44,495 nucleotides of DNA from Candidatus Thorarchaeota archaeon (GCA_016841005.1 JAEORG010000217.1:1-44495), one strand, 5' to 3'. Shown: positions 1-9,249, counted from the stretch's first letter. The notes: generated from the sequence alone by a model not told the origin. A program made the numbers and translations.

Positions 1-525
1 AGCATTCGAAGAAACTACATGGGTAAGAGTTTCTCATCTTCTCACATTGCAACTCTCGGAGTTGATTTTGCTCAAAAAGATGTGTTTGCAGAAGATGTTC
101 CTATCCGGTTAGCAATATGGGATCTTGCTGGTCAGCATTCATATGAATCCGTCAGGAAACACTACTACCAAGGATGCCATGCAATCATTTTCGTTTATTC
201 AGTTGTTGACTCTCAATCCTTTGTCAATGCATCAAGATGGTTTGCTGAATTGAACAAATACATCAGACCTCTACCACCTACCGCATTTATCGCAAACAAG
301 ATCGATCTTCGAGGAGAAAAGTCTACTAAAGCGGTTATTACTACCAAAGAAGGACAATCTTTTGCAGAACGTTTCAGTACTAAATTGGGTGTGCCAGTCA
401 TATTTAAGGAAACCTCAGCGAAGACTGGTGAAAACATCCAAGAAGCATTTGAGGATCTTGTAGAAATGATGCTGATTGCGAATCCTGCTCCTTCCCCCAA
501 AAAGAAGAACTCATACAGACTCTAG
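1..525 (+). CDS. Ras/Rab-like small GTPase, 5' end outside window
   Basis: This is a small GTP-binding protein of the Ras/Rab superfamily, a GTP/GDP switch. The frame is open from base 1, so the start and the P-loop (G1) lie upstream of the window; the first ATG at 19 is internal. Visible motifs are switch I with its conserved Thr (IATLGVDF), the G3 box WDLAGQ, the G4 box NKID and the G5 box ETSAKTGEN. The WDLAGQ form is the Rab/Ras arrangement, with the catalytic-type Gln present. The C-terminus is Lys-rich (KKKNSYRL) and has no Cys, so eukaryote-type prenylation is not expected. Such GTPases are abundant in Asgard archaea, which is one reason for the taxonomic call. The next gene is convergent and 38 bases away. 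Confidence 0.93.
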   Translation, partial: SIRRNYMGKSFSSSHIATLGVDFAQKDVFAEDVPIRLAIWDLAGQHSYESVRKHYYQGCHAIIFVYSVVDSQSFVNASRWFAELNKYIRPLPPTAFIANKIDLRGEKSTKAVITTKEGQSFAERFSTKLGVPVIFKETSAKTGENIQEAFEDLVEMMLIANPAPSPKKKNSYRL

Positions 526-563
526 ACAGATTATTCTGAACAATTCAAGTTGCATATCCGAAC

Positions 564-1811
564 TTAGGGAAGTGAGATAGGTAAGTGAATCAACAACGTA
601 GTTCCTTCTTTTTGTTCATTCCCCACCAGTTCTATAGAACCTCCATGAGATTCTAGTACTACTCGAGATAGATATAGACCAAGTCCACTCTCTTTTGATG
701 GGTCTGCTGAACCTCTTTTGAATAGCCACTCCTTTTCTGATTCAGGTATTCCAGGACCATTATCAGATATTCGAATTTGAAATTCACCTTTTACAACTTG
801 AATATCTACATTGACTCGTGGTTGTTTCCCTGCATGGCGTGCCGCATTTCTGAAGATATTCATCCATACCATTGGGAGTAATCTACTTGCAGTAAAGGAA
901 ATCTGGTCAACATCATCCGACTTGGTTATATCAATTATGAGATTAGAAAATGTATTCTGTGCATCCTCTGCAACCTTTTCAATAGATTTGACCAAATCTA
1001 TACCAACTACATGCATAGGCATTGTAAATACATTGAGTAAGCGGGTCATCCTCTCTCCAACCCTTATTGTTTGGACCAAGAGTTCACGGGTTTCACGTGT
1101 ATTGAGTTCAAGCATTAATTCCGCAAGCTCAATTGAACCTAATATTGCTTGCAAATCATTTCTGATATCATGCCTTAGAATCTGTGTATAGACTTCTAGT
1201 TCATTTTGCTTTTTCGTGAGATCTATAGAACGTTGATCTAGTTTAGTAATGTATGAATCGAGCATTATTGATGTAATCAAAACGAACGTTGTAATGACAA
1301 CAACAGTTCCAAGATGGCTATCATAGCGATCAAATGGAACTTGAAATATTACTCCAATAATGATGAATAAAGTCAGTATTATGATCAACCCTTGTATTAA
1401 TACAATAATGGGTCTACTAAGAAGCGCCCCTACAGTAGTTGCCACAAAAATCCAGACCATAATACGAGGGATATCATCCGGAGTCCAAGTTGTTCCAAAG
1501 AACCATATTAGAAGAGGCAATAGTGTAAAACCTACAATTGTAATTATTAGGGCCATATCCGCAAATCTCGTCCGCGTTAGAACGTAGATAAAGAGCACAA
1601 GAATGAATACCGTAGGAAATACTAGAGCCGTGTTAATAATTAAATCACTTGTGAATGCGGTAGCTACGAGGATAGGGAGGAATATTAAAAGTAAACTTGA
1701 AAGAATCCTGTGTTGTTGTCGTTTTCTTTCACCAAGAATAGAGTGATGGGGTTCGATAAGTATGGAAAGTACTTTTTTCCAGTATCCATTATTCCCATCT
1801 TGCGCTGTCAA
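564..1811 (-). CDS. Membrane sensor histidine kinase
   Basis: This is a two-component sensor kinase of 415 residues. The N-terminal half (about residues 38-186) holds roughly six hydrophobic helices with no clear extracellular sensor domain. A short coiled linker (188-208) follows, then the dimerisation/phosphoacceptor helix with the H-box LRHDIRND (His214). The ATPase domain shows an N-box (WMNIFRNAARHA, about 317-327), a G1 box (DNGPGIP, 350-356) and a G2 box (SGLGLYLS, 375-382). The LRHDIRND type of H-box is common in archaeal kinases. The only plausible start is TTG at 1811, because no ATG occurs before residue 86 and a stop lies nine codons upstream. No response regulator is adjacent, so it is an orphan within this window. 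The signal is unknown. Confidence 0.9.
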   Translation of the reverse strand: MTAQDGNNGYWKKVLSILIEPHHSILGERKRQQHRILSSLLLIFLPILVATAFTSDLIINTALVFPTVFILVLFIYVLTRTRFADMALIITIVGFTLLPLLIWFFGTTWTPDDIPRIMVWIFVATTVGALLSRPIIVLIQGLIIILTLFIIIGVIFQVPFDRYDSHLGTVVVITTFVLITSIMLDSYITKLDQRSIDLTKKQNELEVYTQILRHDIRNDLQAILGSIELAELMLELNTRETRELLVQTIRVGERMTRLLNVFTMPMHVVGIDLVKSIEKVAEDAQNTFSNLIIDITKSDDVDQISFTASRLLPMVWMNIFRNAARHAGKQPRVNVDIQVVKGEFQIRISDNGPGIPESEKEWLFKRGSADPSKESGLGLYLSRVVLESHGGSIELVGNEQKEGTTLLIHLPISLP

Positions 1812-1984
1812 ATTGGTTCGTCCCGGTCCCGTTAGTTAGACAGCTCTCCCAAATTCTGAACATATAAGCAAATCCTGTTCCTTATTTTCTGAGATTGAAT
1901 AAGAATCCCTTGGACCGTTGCAGGTATACTTTGTATTTTGCATTAACCAGTAGCTGTTCTATTGCTTGGATATTGATGGGGGAT

Positions 1985-3799
1985 TCACTTCATTTTGTCG
2001 CTCAGTGAAGATTTTCTACTCCTTAACACAACTAGAGTAATAATGCATACAGAGAATAAAATCAAGATTGGGATTCCTAAACTGGTTAGGATATTTACTG
2101 GCATCAATAATTCTCCTAGGTGTGCAATGAATGTAGGATCATGATTAATCTCATAACCATCCCATTGTGGATAACAAATTCTATAGAGCAAGCTACTCGC
2201 GGTATACTCTAAATTGATATCAACAGTTGATGTTGATATTCTTGGGAGAAATCCAAATAAAAATCCTTGATAGAAATTGTAGGGGAATTTTGTTTGCCTC
2301 CTTGGGACAACAGGATGCACACTCTTCGACGTACATGCAGAGGAAGAAACTGGTAGAGTTAGAGCATCTTCTGAAAATAATGTGTAGTTATCACCAAATG
2401 TCATATCATAGAAAGACGTGTCACTATCTGTAATGTTGGCTTTAGTCATCTCTTTTGAGGTTTCATTCTCATCTCTCGAATCATAATTGAGATTCTCTAC
2501 AAATACTCCAGTTTCTTCAGAACTCGAAAGGAGTATAGTTGAATATAGTGCAGACAATCCCAATCCATCTATGTTTACTGATTCATCAATCTTCTCAAAA
2601 GAATCAACTTCCCCGATTGAAACACTCGACTTGAGATATGACGTGTATCCTTCAACTCGATATGTATATCCAACTTCGACATATTCTAAGGAAAGAATTG
2701 CAGCAGTATCTCCATAAGGTGACATCGAACCATTTCTAAAAAGCACAAACCCTGTGACATCTCTGTAACGGTTATGCCAGCTGTAAGTTGTTGAATTACT
2801 TATATTGAATACATCTATTGGACTTGGTTCAAATGATCTTGAAAAATTCATAGTAAAATAGTACTTAGTTTCAATAACTCCCGATGTGAAATTTGCGTCC
2901 AAGTACCCATTCTCATTTGTATCATTGTATAGTTCATAGCATATCAGAGAGTGTCCTATAAAGAGTTCAGTTCCATCAGGAGCGAAATAATGTTGTCCAA
3001 TTAGATTCAAACTAGGAAAATACAGACTAATAGGAGTGCAAGCAGAGGCGATGTTGATAAGATGTGATTTTCCAGTGTTAATCCAATTATAATAAAGCCA
3101 CATATCTTGGATATATCCACTATCTGTTTCATCGTTTATAGAAACTTGATCCAGTGATGCTTTGGGGACAAACACAATCCATAATGAAACAGTATCAAAT
3201 ACGGAAGGATTCTCTTTAGAGTAGGTGTACTGATCACCAATCTCCTCTGCCTTAAAGACAAATGTAATACTCCGAATCTCTTCTGATAAGGTCCTCTGAA
3301 GTGCGTATGTAATATCAAAATGAAGAAAGCCACCGTCATTTCTGGTTTGATCCAAGGAGTAGTTTTCTATCGAGCTCATCGGAGCATTATTCCAAGTTAT
3401 TTGATCTTCAGTCCAAGAGGTATCATGACACCAATAAATACCAACCATTGGATACGGCCCTGCATATACACTTCCAAAGTTAGCATATGCGAGTGTCGCA
3501 ATGTTGGACATGTTAAAGCCGCTCAGATCAAATTTTACAAATACCCAGGATTGCCCACTAGTTGAATTTGTGCTATTTGATTCAATCCGTAAATAACTCA
3601 TGTTATCGAAATTCATGTCGGGGTAGTCACTTAGAATATAGGTGTCGTCACTACAATCTATCAAAATCGTATCTTCTTCACTCGGTACATATTGGGTAGC
3701 GGCATCACGGTGTTGCAGGGCTACAGATGAAATGGAAATTAGAAAGAGAATAGTGATGGCTGAAACTCTAATGTGAAATGAATACGACGAAATATGCAT
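1985..3799 (-). CDS. Secreted, membrane-anchored DNRLRE-domain surface protein
   Basis: A 604-residue extracellular protein. An N-terminal hydrophobic segment (about 8-28) acts as the export signal. The C-terminus has one membrane helix (about 572-592) followed by a basic tail, so the bulk faces outward. Residues about 45-215 resemble the DNRLRE beta-sandwich family: DTYILSDYP near its start, FVKFDLSGF, and the typical WTEDQITWNNAP stretch near the middle. The remaining region (215-570) is rich in Asn-X-Ser/Thr sequons and has no domain I recognise. A good ribosome site (GAGGGGTG, 6 bases before the ATG) supports the start. Its role is probably cell-surface structure or adhesion; this is inferred from architecture only. 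Confidence 0.8.
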   Translation of the reverse strand: MHISSYSFHIRVSAITILFLISISSVALQHRDAATQYVPSEEDTILIDCSDDTYILSDYPDMNFDNMSYLRIESNSTNSTSGQSWVFVKFDLSGFNMSNIATLAYANFGSVYAGPYPMVGIYWCHDTSWTEDQITWNNAPMSSIENYSLDQTRNDGGFLHFDITYALQRTLSEEIRSITFVFKAEEIGDQYTYSKENPSVFDTVSLWIVFVPKASLDQVSINDETDSGYIQDMWLYYNWINTGKSHLINIASACTPISLYFPSLNLIGQHYFAPDGTELFIGHSLICYELYNDTNENGYLDANFTSGVIETKYYFTMNFSRSFEPSPIDVFNISNSTTYSWHNRYRDVTGFVLFRNGSMSPYGDTAAILSLEYVEVGYTYRVEGYTSYLKSSVSIGEVDSFEKIDESVNIDGLGLSALYSTILLSSSEETGVFVENLNYDSRDENETSKEMTKANITDSDTSFYDMTFGDNYTLFSEDALTLPVSSSACTSKSVHPVVPRRQTKFPYNFYQGFLFGFLPRISTSTVDINLEYTASSLLYRICYPQWDGYEINHDPTFIAHLGELLMPVNILTSLGIPILILFSVCIITLVVLRSRKSSLSDKMK

Positions 3800-3895
3800 G
3801 AATACACCCCTCTAAACACACGAGGAATATATTGAATCAAGTGCTTATGAAATTATCATTCAGAGTTATGTTTACAATTAGTGAATCCGTTTTTA

Positions 3896-3932
3896 TTCAT
3901 AAATAAAAAGAAGAATGGGGGATTTTCCCCAT
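3896..3932 (-). terminator. Hairpin plus T-rich tract after oligoendopeptidase F
   Basis: Read on the minus strand just after the pepF stop, the sequence forms ATGGGG-AAAATC-CCCCAT, a perfect 6-bp stem (3915-3932). It is followed by the T-rich run TCTTCTTTTTATTT. It is placed correctly to end the pepF transcript. Archaeal termination depends mainly on the T-run, so the stem may be secondary. Confidence 0.55.
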
Positions 3933-3939
3933 CTCATTA

Positions 3940-5721
3940 TTACAAAGTTTCCTCAAACATCTTGATGAATTCTTCAAACTGGTCGATACCTTTCTGCCAG
4001 AAGTCTTCCTTCGTGATGTCAAAGCCGATCTCTGCTGCCAACTCGCGTGGACTCTTACTTGAGCCTGCGCCAAGCAAGTTCTTGAGTTTTGGAACGAACT
4101 CCTTGCCTTGCTCCTTGTATAATCTATACATTGCAAAGACGAACAACTGTGCGTAGACGTACGGATAGTTGTAGTAACGGTAGTTGGGTATGAAGAAATG
4201 GAGCTTCATCGTCCACCACCACTTGTCCTCAGGAATCCACTCTACTGCATCGCCAAAGATTTTGTCACGAGCCTCAAGCCACATCTTTGAGATACTCTCA
4301 CCATCCATAAGTTTGTTCTTCTCTATTGCATCATAGATAGCAGTTTCGAAGAAGACGCGAGCAGATACTTGGAATCCCGCCTGTGTGAACTCATCTAAAA
4401 CGAGTGCAAGAATCTCTTGCTTCTGTTCCTTTGAATCAATAGTTGAGAGGAGCTTCTCGGTCAGAAGGAGCTCACCGAATATTGAGCCAGTTTCTGCAAC
4501 ACAGCTGCCTATCTCGTAGTTAGACGGTTTCTGAGCTCGTGTACCAAGGTATGCATGCATCGCATGACCTAACTCGTGTGCTGAAGTGTAGATGTCGCCC
4601 ATTATTCCATTATAGCTTTGAAGTATGTATGCGCTTTTTCCTCCAAACCAAGTTGCACAGAAGGCCCCAGAACGTTTTCCTTTTCTTACCTCCGCATCAA
4701 GATGGCGTCTTTCATACATCTCATCAATCCATCCTCCAACTTCAGAATCGAAATCAGTGTATGCACTAACTACCAATTTACGAGCATCATCCCATCCATA
4801 TTTCTTCTCAGGAATATTAGGTAGAGGAGCCACCAAATCCCAATTACCAAGCTTCTCTAGACCCATGACCTTTGCTTTGAGTTTCAAGTATTTACGAACT
4901 ACATCAACATTTTTCTCAATAATTGACATGAGAGCCCCAATGGTTTCTTCATCCACATCATTATCGATCAAGCTCTGACTCATTGGAGTCTGCCATTTTC
5001 TCATTTTTGTGACTTGAATATGATCAGAATTAACAGCCTTTAATGCGGCTGTCCAGATGATTTCGTCCTCTCCAAGGTGTGAGTATACAACTTCATGCGC
5101 TAGTTTTCTGAGTTTTCTATCAGGGCTCTGATAAAGACCTATAATTTCTCCGTAAGGTAGTGTTTTCATCTCACCATCAATTTCAATATCGAAGGTTCTT
5201 GTAGCTAACCAATCACCATGTAATTGATACCATGCACGCACACCATTCCTGTCTTTTGCAATTATTGCTTGCTCTAGTTCTTCGCTGAGCATATGCGGAG
5301 TTCTTCGGATGATATTTTCCAGATAATGCTTGTATTCAGCTAGTTCTGGATCATTCACAAGATCAGGTTTCGCTGCAAGTAGTTTTCCTAACTCAAGGTC
5401 GATGAATGCAGTATTTTGACCAACCATCATCTGTGAATTCTGAGCTCTATCAAAGAGCTTCTTTGAAACATCTTTGGTCATATCTGCTGAATAGGATAGA
5501 AATGCGTATCGAAATGCACCTTCATAACGAAGCTGCAATTCATCAACAGATTCTAGCAGTTCTCTTACATGTTTCGCATCAAATTGCTCTATTTTACCTC
5601 GATGCTTATCTCTGAACTCTTCTGATTCTTTAACGGCTGCGCTCAACCGTTCTTCAATCCACCCTGGATCGTCAAACTCTACAAGCTGTGACAGATCCCA
5701 TTTCATGTCTTCAACGGTCAT
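3940..5721 (-). CDS. pepF: Oligoendopeptidase F (M3B zinc metallopeptidase)
   Basis: A cytoplasmic zinc endopeptidase that degrades short peptides. Its 593 residues match the usual family length of about 600. The zinc site is HELGH at 382-386, preceded by YTSA, with the third ligand Glu410 in CVAETGS 24 residues later, as expected for M3. The C-terminal region carries the aromatic-rich motif typical of the family (FFIPNYRYYNYPYVYAQLF, about 515-533), which shapes the substrate channel. There is no signal peptide or membrane segment. The ATG at 5721 has no clear Shine-Dalgarno, and a second ATG six codons in is possible. The gene is followed by a terminator hairpin. Its upstream neighbour on the same strand (5797-6408) is unrelated in sequence. 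Confidence 0.95.
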   Translation of the reverse strand: MTVEDMKWDLSQLVEFDDPGWIEERLSAAVKESEEFRDKHRGKIEQFDAKHVRELLESVDELQLRYEGAFRYAFLSYSADMTKDVSKKLFDRAQNSQMMVGQNTAFIDLELGKLLAAKPDLVNDPELAEYKHYLENIIRRTPHMLSEELEQAIIAKDRNGVRAWYQLHGDWLATRTFDIEIDGEMKTLPYGEIIGLYQSPDRKLRKLAHEVVYSHLGEDEIIWTAALKAVNSDHIQVTKMRKWQTPMSQSLIDNDVDEETIGALMSIIEKNVDVVRKYLKLKAKVMGLEKLGNWDLVAPLPNIPEKKYGWDDARKLVVSAYTDFDSEVGGWIDEMYERRHLDAEVRKGKRSGAFCATWFGGKSAYILQSYNGIMGDIYTSAHELGHAMHAYLGTRAQKPSNYEIGSCVAETGSIFGELLLTEKLLSTIDSKEQKQEILALVLDEFTQAGFQVSARVFFETAIYDAIEKNKLMDGESISKMWLEARDKIFGDAVEWIPEDKWWWTMKLHFFIPNYRYYNYPYVYAQLFVFAMYRLYKEQGKEFVPKLKNLLGAGSSKSPRELAAEIGFDITKEDFWQKGIDQFEEFIKMFEETL

Positions 5722-5796
5722 TATGAATCAACTATTGTGAAGAAAAATTCAATTCCCTTAAGAGTGCAACGCAAGGCGCATAATTTTGAAAACTTA

Positions 5797-6408
5797 TTAT
5801 TCCTCCATTAGGGATTTACGTCTTCTACGAGTTCTACTTCTCTTTACTCCATAGATTCCTGCTATGAAAACAACAGTGGATAAGCCAATGACTAAAAGTC
5901 CTACAAGAGCAACTGGAGAAGAGATACCAGTCGAAACAACAAATGGACCAACAAAGTCCTCTGGTGAGAGAGCTTGATATATTTCTCTTGTTGATGCATT
6001 TCCAAATGATCCTCTGACTAATAGTGAAAAATAGCATTCAAGTCCGCCAGCGGTTCCGGAGAGAGTAAATTTGTGAGTGTAATTTGCGGTCGACCCCCCT
6101 TGGACCAATGGAGAACTAGTAGCTTCATCTGCAGCGATTAAGAAGAATCCGGATGCATCGGCTTCTACTCTGTACAATACTAGTGAAACGCTTGTAATGT
6201 TTGTCTGAGTTACTCCTTCAGACATAGGAGTCACACCAATTGTAACATTGACATCTTCTGTGAACGGAGCACTCCATGGGGTACTTGCCTCAATGCTTAC
6301 ATCCACTTGAACGCCAGAGTCAATGTAGGATGCTGTTTCGAATACAACTGCTGAGATAGGAGTTGGTATCAACAACAGAATTGTAAGCAGGCAGATCACA
6401 CGTTTCAT
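5797..6408 (-). CDS. Small secreted protein with C-terminal membrane anchor
   Basis: A 203-residue protein of unknown function. It starts with a clear signal peptide (MKRVICLLTILLLIPTPISA). Residues about 21-160 are beta-rich with several Asn-X-Thr/Ser sequons and look like one Ig-like or beta-sandwich domain. A membrane helix follows (about 163-187) and then a very basic cytoplasmic tail (KRSRTRRRRK), which fixes the topology as outside-in. I do not recognise the family. It shares the anchored-exodomain layout of the larger surface proteins in the window and may be an accessory surface component. It lies 75 bases upstream of pepF on the same strand. Confidence 0.75.
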   Translation of the reverse strand: MKRVICLLTILLLIPTPISAVVFETASYIDSGVQVDVSIEASTPWSAPFTEDVNVTIGVTPMSEGVTQTNITSVSLVLYRVEADASGFFLIAADEATSSPLVQGGSTANYTHKFTLSGTAGGLECYFSLLVRGSFGNASTREIYQALSPEDFVGPFVVSTGISSPVALVGLLVIGLSTVVFIAGIYGVKRSRTRRRRKSLMEE

Positions 6409-6642
6409 TTACCGTACACTCATTTTCCACTGTACATTCTCACTTCTTAACTTTGACTCCTAGAGCAGAGTCTCGTTGAAAATTGATAATCACAAGGAGG
6501 TTAGAAAGGTTAACTAATTAACTGCAATAAAGTAAGTTGAATTATCCATCATACTCACCTGACATGAAGAATCTGTAAGAGTAATGCTCTTTAATACCTA
6601 AGATAGCAAAGAACAACATCTTTGATATGTAAACCATAAATT

Positions 6643-6885
6643 GTGATATCGATGACCTGTTATTTCAAGAACTCAAGGATGAAGGAACTGTTTGAAGATA
6701 TTGGTATTGAAGTAACCAAAGAAAATCAGAAAGAGATTGATAACAGGATTCACGATTATCTTAGTGTAGATTATCCGAATTGTGCCGCAGCATGGAAACA
6801 AGTAAGACGGCGTCTTAAGACAGATCCTGAGGGCTTTAAACAACGACTATCAGAAGTACTCGGACAATACAAAGAAGCAACTTGA
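6643..6885 (+). CDS. Small hypothetical protein
   Basis: An 80-residue soluble protein that I do not recognise. It looks all-helical and highly charged. The block from MKELFEDIGIEVT onward, through YPNCAAAWKQVRRRL, reads like a compact folded domain. The start is uncertain: GTG at 6643, ATG at 6652 or ATG at 6679. The last gives a 68-residue protein beginning with the well-formed helix MKELFED, and none has a strong ribosome site. Codon usage resembles its neighbours and no alternative frame is better, so it is probably real. It is divergent from the gene at 5797-6408, with 234 bases between them that hold AT-rich promoter-like sequence (TTTAATA near 6590). Confidence 0.6.
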   Translation: MISMTCYFKNSRMKELFEDIGIEVTKENQKEIDNRIHDYLSVDYPNCAAAWKQVRRRLKTDPEGFKQRLSEVLGQYKEAT

Positions 6886-7038
6886 AATTCACAGTCTTCA
6901 GTCTATTATTATGTTATAGGTCGTTAGATATTGAAATGTAACTTAATGTGAAAAGTTCACTGTGTAACCTTATATTCTAATGATACTGTACGTTTTCTGG
7001 TATTTTGCAATTGCAAATACACAGGACGAGGAGAACAT

Positions 7039-8331
7039 ATGTCCAAGAAGTCTAAGCAAACAAAGGGAGGTAGAACTACTCTCCTATCAGCGCTTGTTTT
7101 GATCCTAATCGTGACAAACGCAGTGACAGTTTATTACTTCATGTTCATGCAGGACACAGTTCCTGCAGAGGACGCAATAATGAACATTGGTGATATATCA
7201 GGGGAGAACCTTGATAATTACATTGGAAAAACAATAACACTACAGGGATTTCTTCTTTTTGCATCAAATAACTATCTCTTAGTTACGAACCCATTGTTAT
7301 ACTTCAACAATTCACTGAATCCATCCAATTATGTTGTTCTCAGTGGAGCGGTTCCAATTGCATCGATGAATGAAAGCATAGGAAGAGAGATTGCAGTGAA
7401 AGGAGTTGTCCGGGCGTCTCAGATATCTGGGGGAGGCGCAGATTTCCAAGTTGATTCATTTTTCGATGTTTTCACTGATGTAACATATCCTGGAATATAT
7501 AATGATAAAAAGATAGACCCGTATCTTGAATTTTCTGATATACCATATCTGTTTGACCCAACTCCCGAAAAGTATGCAGTTCTCTTTAGTGGAGGCATTG
7601 ACCCACAACATGCATATTCTCGTTATTGGAATGACATTATCTACATGTATTTCATCCTTCAGATGCACGGATACGATGCAGAAAACATCTACGTGATCTA
7701 CAAGGATGGAGTCGGAGAAGATCCGTATACACCAGTAGATTATCCAGCAACACATGCTTCACTCAATACCGTGTTTGCTGCATTGAGCCAAGAGATGGGA
7801 AGAGCTGATACATTATTCTTCTACACCACAAATCATGGTGGAGGTAATGGAATCAGTGTGTGGGGCCCAATGGATAATTCAGGTGCACTGACACATAATC
7901 AGGTAGCAAACTGGCTGGATTCTATTACGTGTCATCACATGATAATAGTGATGGAGCAATGTGTTTCTGGGAAATACATTCAATACCTTAGTGCACAGAA
8001 CCGGGTAATCTTGACAGCTTGTAAGGATGATGAATCTTCTTACAGCGCAGATACTGAAGGGAACTGGGATGAGTTTGTGTATCATTTTATGTGTGCACTG
8101 GTCGGTATTCCATGGAATGGAGACGGTAGTACAGTAGATGCGGATTTCGATAATGACGGTTATGTTTCCATGAGGGAAGCATTTGTCTGGGCCGCAGCTA
8201 AAGATAGCAGACCAGAAACACCATGGTATAATGATAATGGCGATGGAGTCGGATACACAGCCCTCGAAGTTATATTTGGATCAGGACCTTGGGCAGGAGA
8301 CCATATTGGTTTAGGTCAATTAATCCCCTAA
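7039..8331 (+). CDS. Membrane-anchored C13 (legumain/GPI8-like) cysteine protease with EF-hand
   Basis: A 430-residue protein. A basic N-terminus and one membrane helix (about 12-36) anchor it with the rest outside. Residues 55-130 look like an OB-type beta barrel (YIGKTITLQGFLL near its start). The caspase-fold domain starts near 178 (YAVLFSGGID). His266 lies in TTNHGG and Cys308 in MEQCVSG, a spacing of 42, close to the His-Cys spacing of legumain. The block ESSYSADTEGNWDEF follows, as in C13 enzymes. A canonical EF-hand loop lies at 369-380 (Asp369, Asp371, Asp373, Gly374, Glu380). A good ribosome site (GAGGAG) precedes the ATG. It could act as an extracellular Asx-specific protease or a transpeptidase; the substrate is unknown. 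Confidence 0.82.
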   Translation: MSKKSKQTKGGRTTLLSALVLILIVTNAVTVYYFMFMQDTVPAEDAIMNIGDISGENLDNYIGKTITLQGFLLFASNNYLLVTNPLLYFNNSLNPSNYVVLSGAVPIASMNESIGREIAVKGVVRASQISGGGADFQVDSFFDVFTDVTYPGIYNDKKIDPYLEFSDIPYLFDPTPEKYAVLFSGGIDPQHAYSRYWNDIIYMYFILQMHGYDAENIYVIYKDGVGEDPYTPVDYPATHASLNTVFAALSQEMGRADTLFFYTTNHGGGNGISVWGPMDNSGALTHNQVANWLDSITCHHMIIVMEQCVSGKYIQYLSAQNRVILTACKDDESSYSADTEGNWDEFVYHFMCALVGIPWNGDGSTVDADFDNDGYVSMREAFVWAAAKDSRPETPWYNDNGDGVGYTALEVIFGSGPWAGDHIGLGQLIP

Positions 8332-8377
8332 GACAGAATAAGAGATCAATTGTATTGATGAGATTTAGAGATTTTTC

Positions 8378-8424
8378 ACAAGGTAAGGAGTGGAAAAAAA
8401 CCACTCCTCTCACCTTGTTTTTTA
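8378..8424 (+). terminator. Strong hairpin terminator after the C13 protease gene
   Basis: The left arm ACAAGGT-a-AGGAGTGG, a seven-A loop, and the right arm CCACTCCT-ctc-ACCTTGT form a 15-bp stem with one small asymmetric bulge. A run of Ts follows at once. This is a textbook intrinsic-terminator layout for the plus strand. It lies between convergent genes; read on the minus strand the stem is not followed by a T-run, so it mainly serves the protease gene. Confidence 0.7.
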
Positions 8425-8457
8425 TATGTGTAATAGCAGCAACGGATGCTTCCTAAA

Positions 8458-9249
8458 CTAGTAATCCGTTGTCATAGTTATCGGACAATGGTCAGAGCCA
8501 TAAACTTCACTCAAGATAGTGCTCTCCACAATGTGTGATTTTAATTCCTCACTAATAATGAAGTAGTCAAGTCGCCATCCCTTGTTTCTTTCTCTAGCTC
8601 TCGATGGAGTATCCCAATATGTGTAGTTCCCACCCTCCGCTGTGAATTCTCGAAAAGTGTCAATATACCCCTTAGCCAATAGTCTATCAAACCATAATCG
8701 CTCTTTGAGAGTTGTTCCAGCAACGTCGGAATCATCCTTCATTGGTCGTTCCCAATGGATGTCAATATCCCTGTGGACAACGTTGAGATCTCCAGTAAGC
8801 ACTACTGGTTTCTTCTTCCGCAATCGTTCCAGATATCGTAAAATTCGGGAATTGAAATCAAGTTTGAAATCTAAACGAACCAGATCTCTGCTTGCATTTG
8901 GGAAATAACAATTAATCAAAAAGAAATGTGGGAATTCAAGTGTTATTGTCCTCCCTTCATTATCAAATCCCTTCGTATCAATTCCATAAAATACCGATTC
9001 AGGTTCAAATTTTGATAATGTCAGAGTCCCACTGTAACCTCTTTTCTCCGCAAAATTCCAATATCTATAATATCCATCTAAATCAGCGATTGTCTTGTCA
9101 ACTTTCCCTCTAGAAACTTTCACCTCTTGAAAGCAATATACATCTGCATCTCTCTCTATGATAAAATCAAGAAGCCCCTTCTTTATCGAAGCATTGAGAC
9201 CATTAATGTTCCAAGAAATAATCCTCAAACGAAAATCTCCTACATCCAT
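8458..9249 (-). CDS. xth: Exonuclease III / AP endonuclease
   Basis: A Mg-dependent AP endonuclease and 3' exonuclease of the ExoIII family, which cuts DNA at abasic sites in base excision repair. It has 263 residues, a normal length. Motifs in order are ISWNINGL near the N-terminus, the catalytic Glu in CFQEVK, VVLTGDLNVVHRDIDIH with its Asp and Asn, the Arg/Asp segment GWRLDYFIIS and the C-terminal GSDHCPI with the catalytic Asp-His pair. All expected active-site residues are present. The ATG at 9249 lies inside the upstream ligase gene, giving a 10-base overlap. The two genes are therefore very probably cotranscribed and translationally coupled, placing incision and sealing in one operon. 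Confidence 0.95.
   Translation of the reverse strand: MDVGDFRLRIISWNINGLNASIKKGLLDFIIERDADVYCFQEVKVSRGKVDKTIADLDGYYRYWNFAEKRGYSGTLTLSKFEPESVFYGIDTKGFDNEGRTITLEFPHFFLINCYFPNASRDLVRLDFKLDFNSRILRYLERLRKKKPVVLTGDLNVVHRDIDIHWERPMKDDSDVAGTTLKERLWFDRLLAKGYIDTFREFTAEGGNYTYWDTPSRARERNKGWRLDYFIISEELKSHIVESTILSEVYGSDHCPITMTTDY

Noticed and set aside
811..1191. Open frame antisense to the histidine kinase
   Set aside because: It is opposite a gene with complete kinase motifs and its own product has no recognisable domain or ribosome site.
5834..6037. Alternative minus-strand frame inside the small anchored protein
   Set aside because: The overlapping frame has a clear signal peptide, membrane helix and basic tail, while this one has an unnatural composition.
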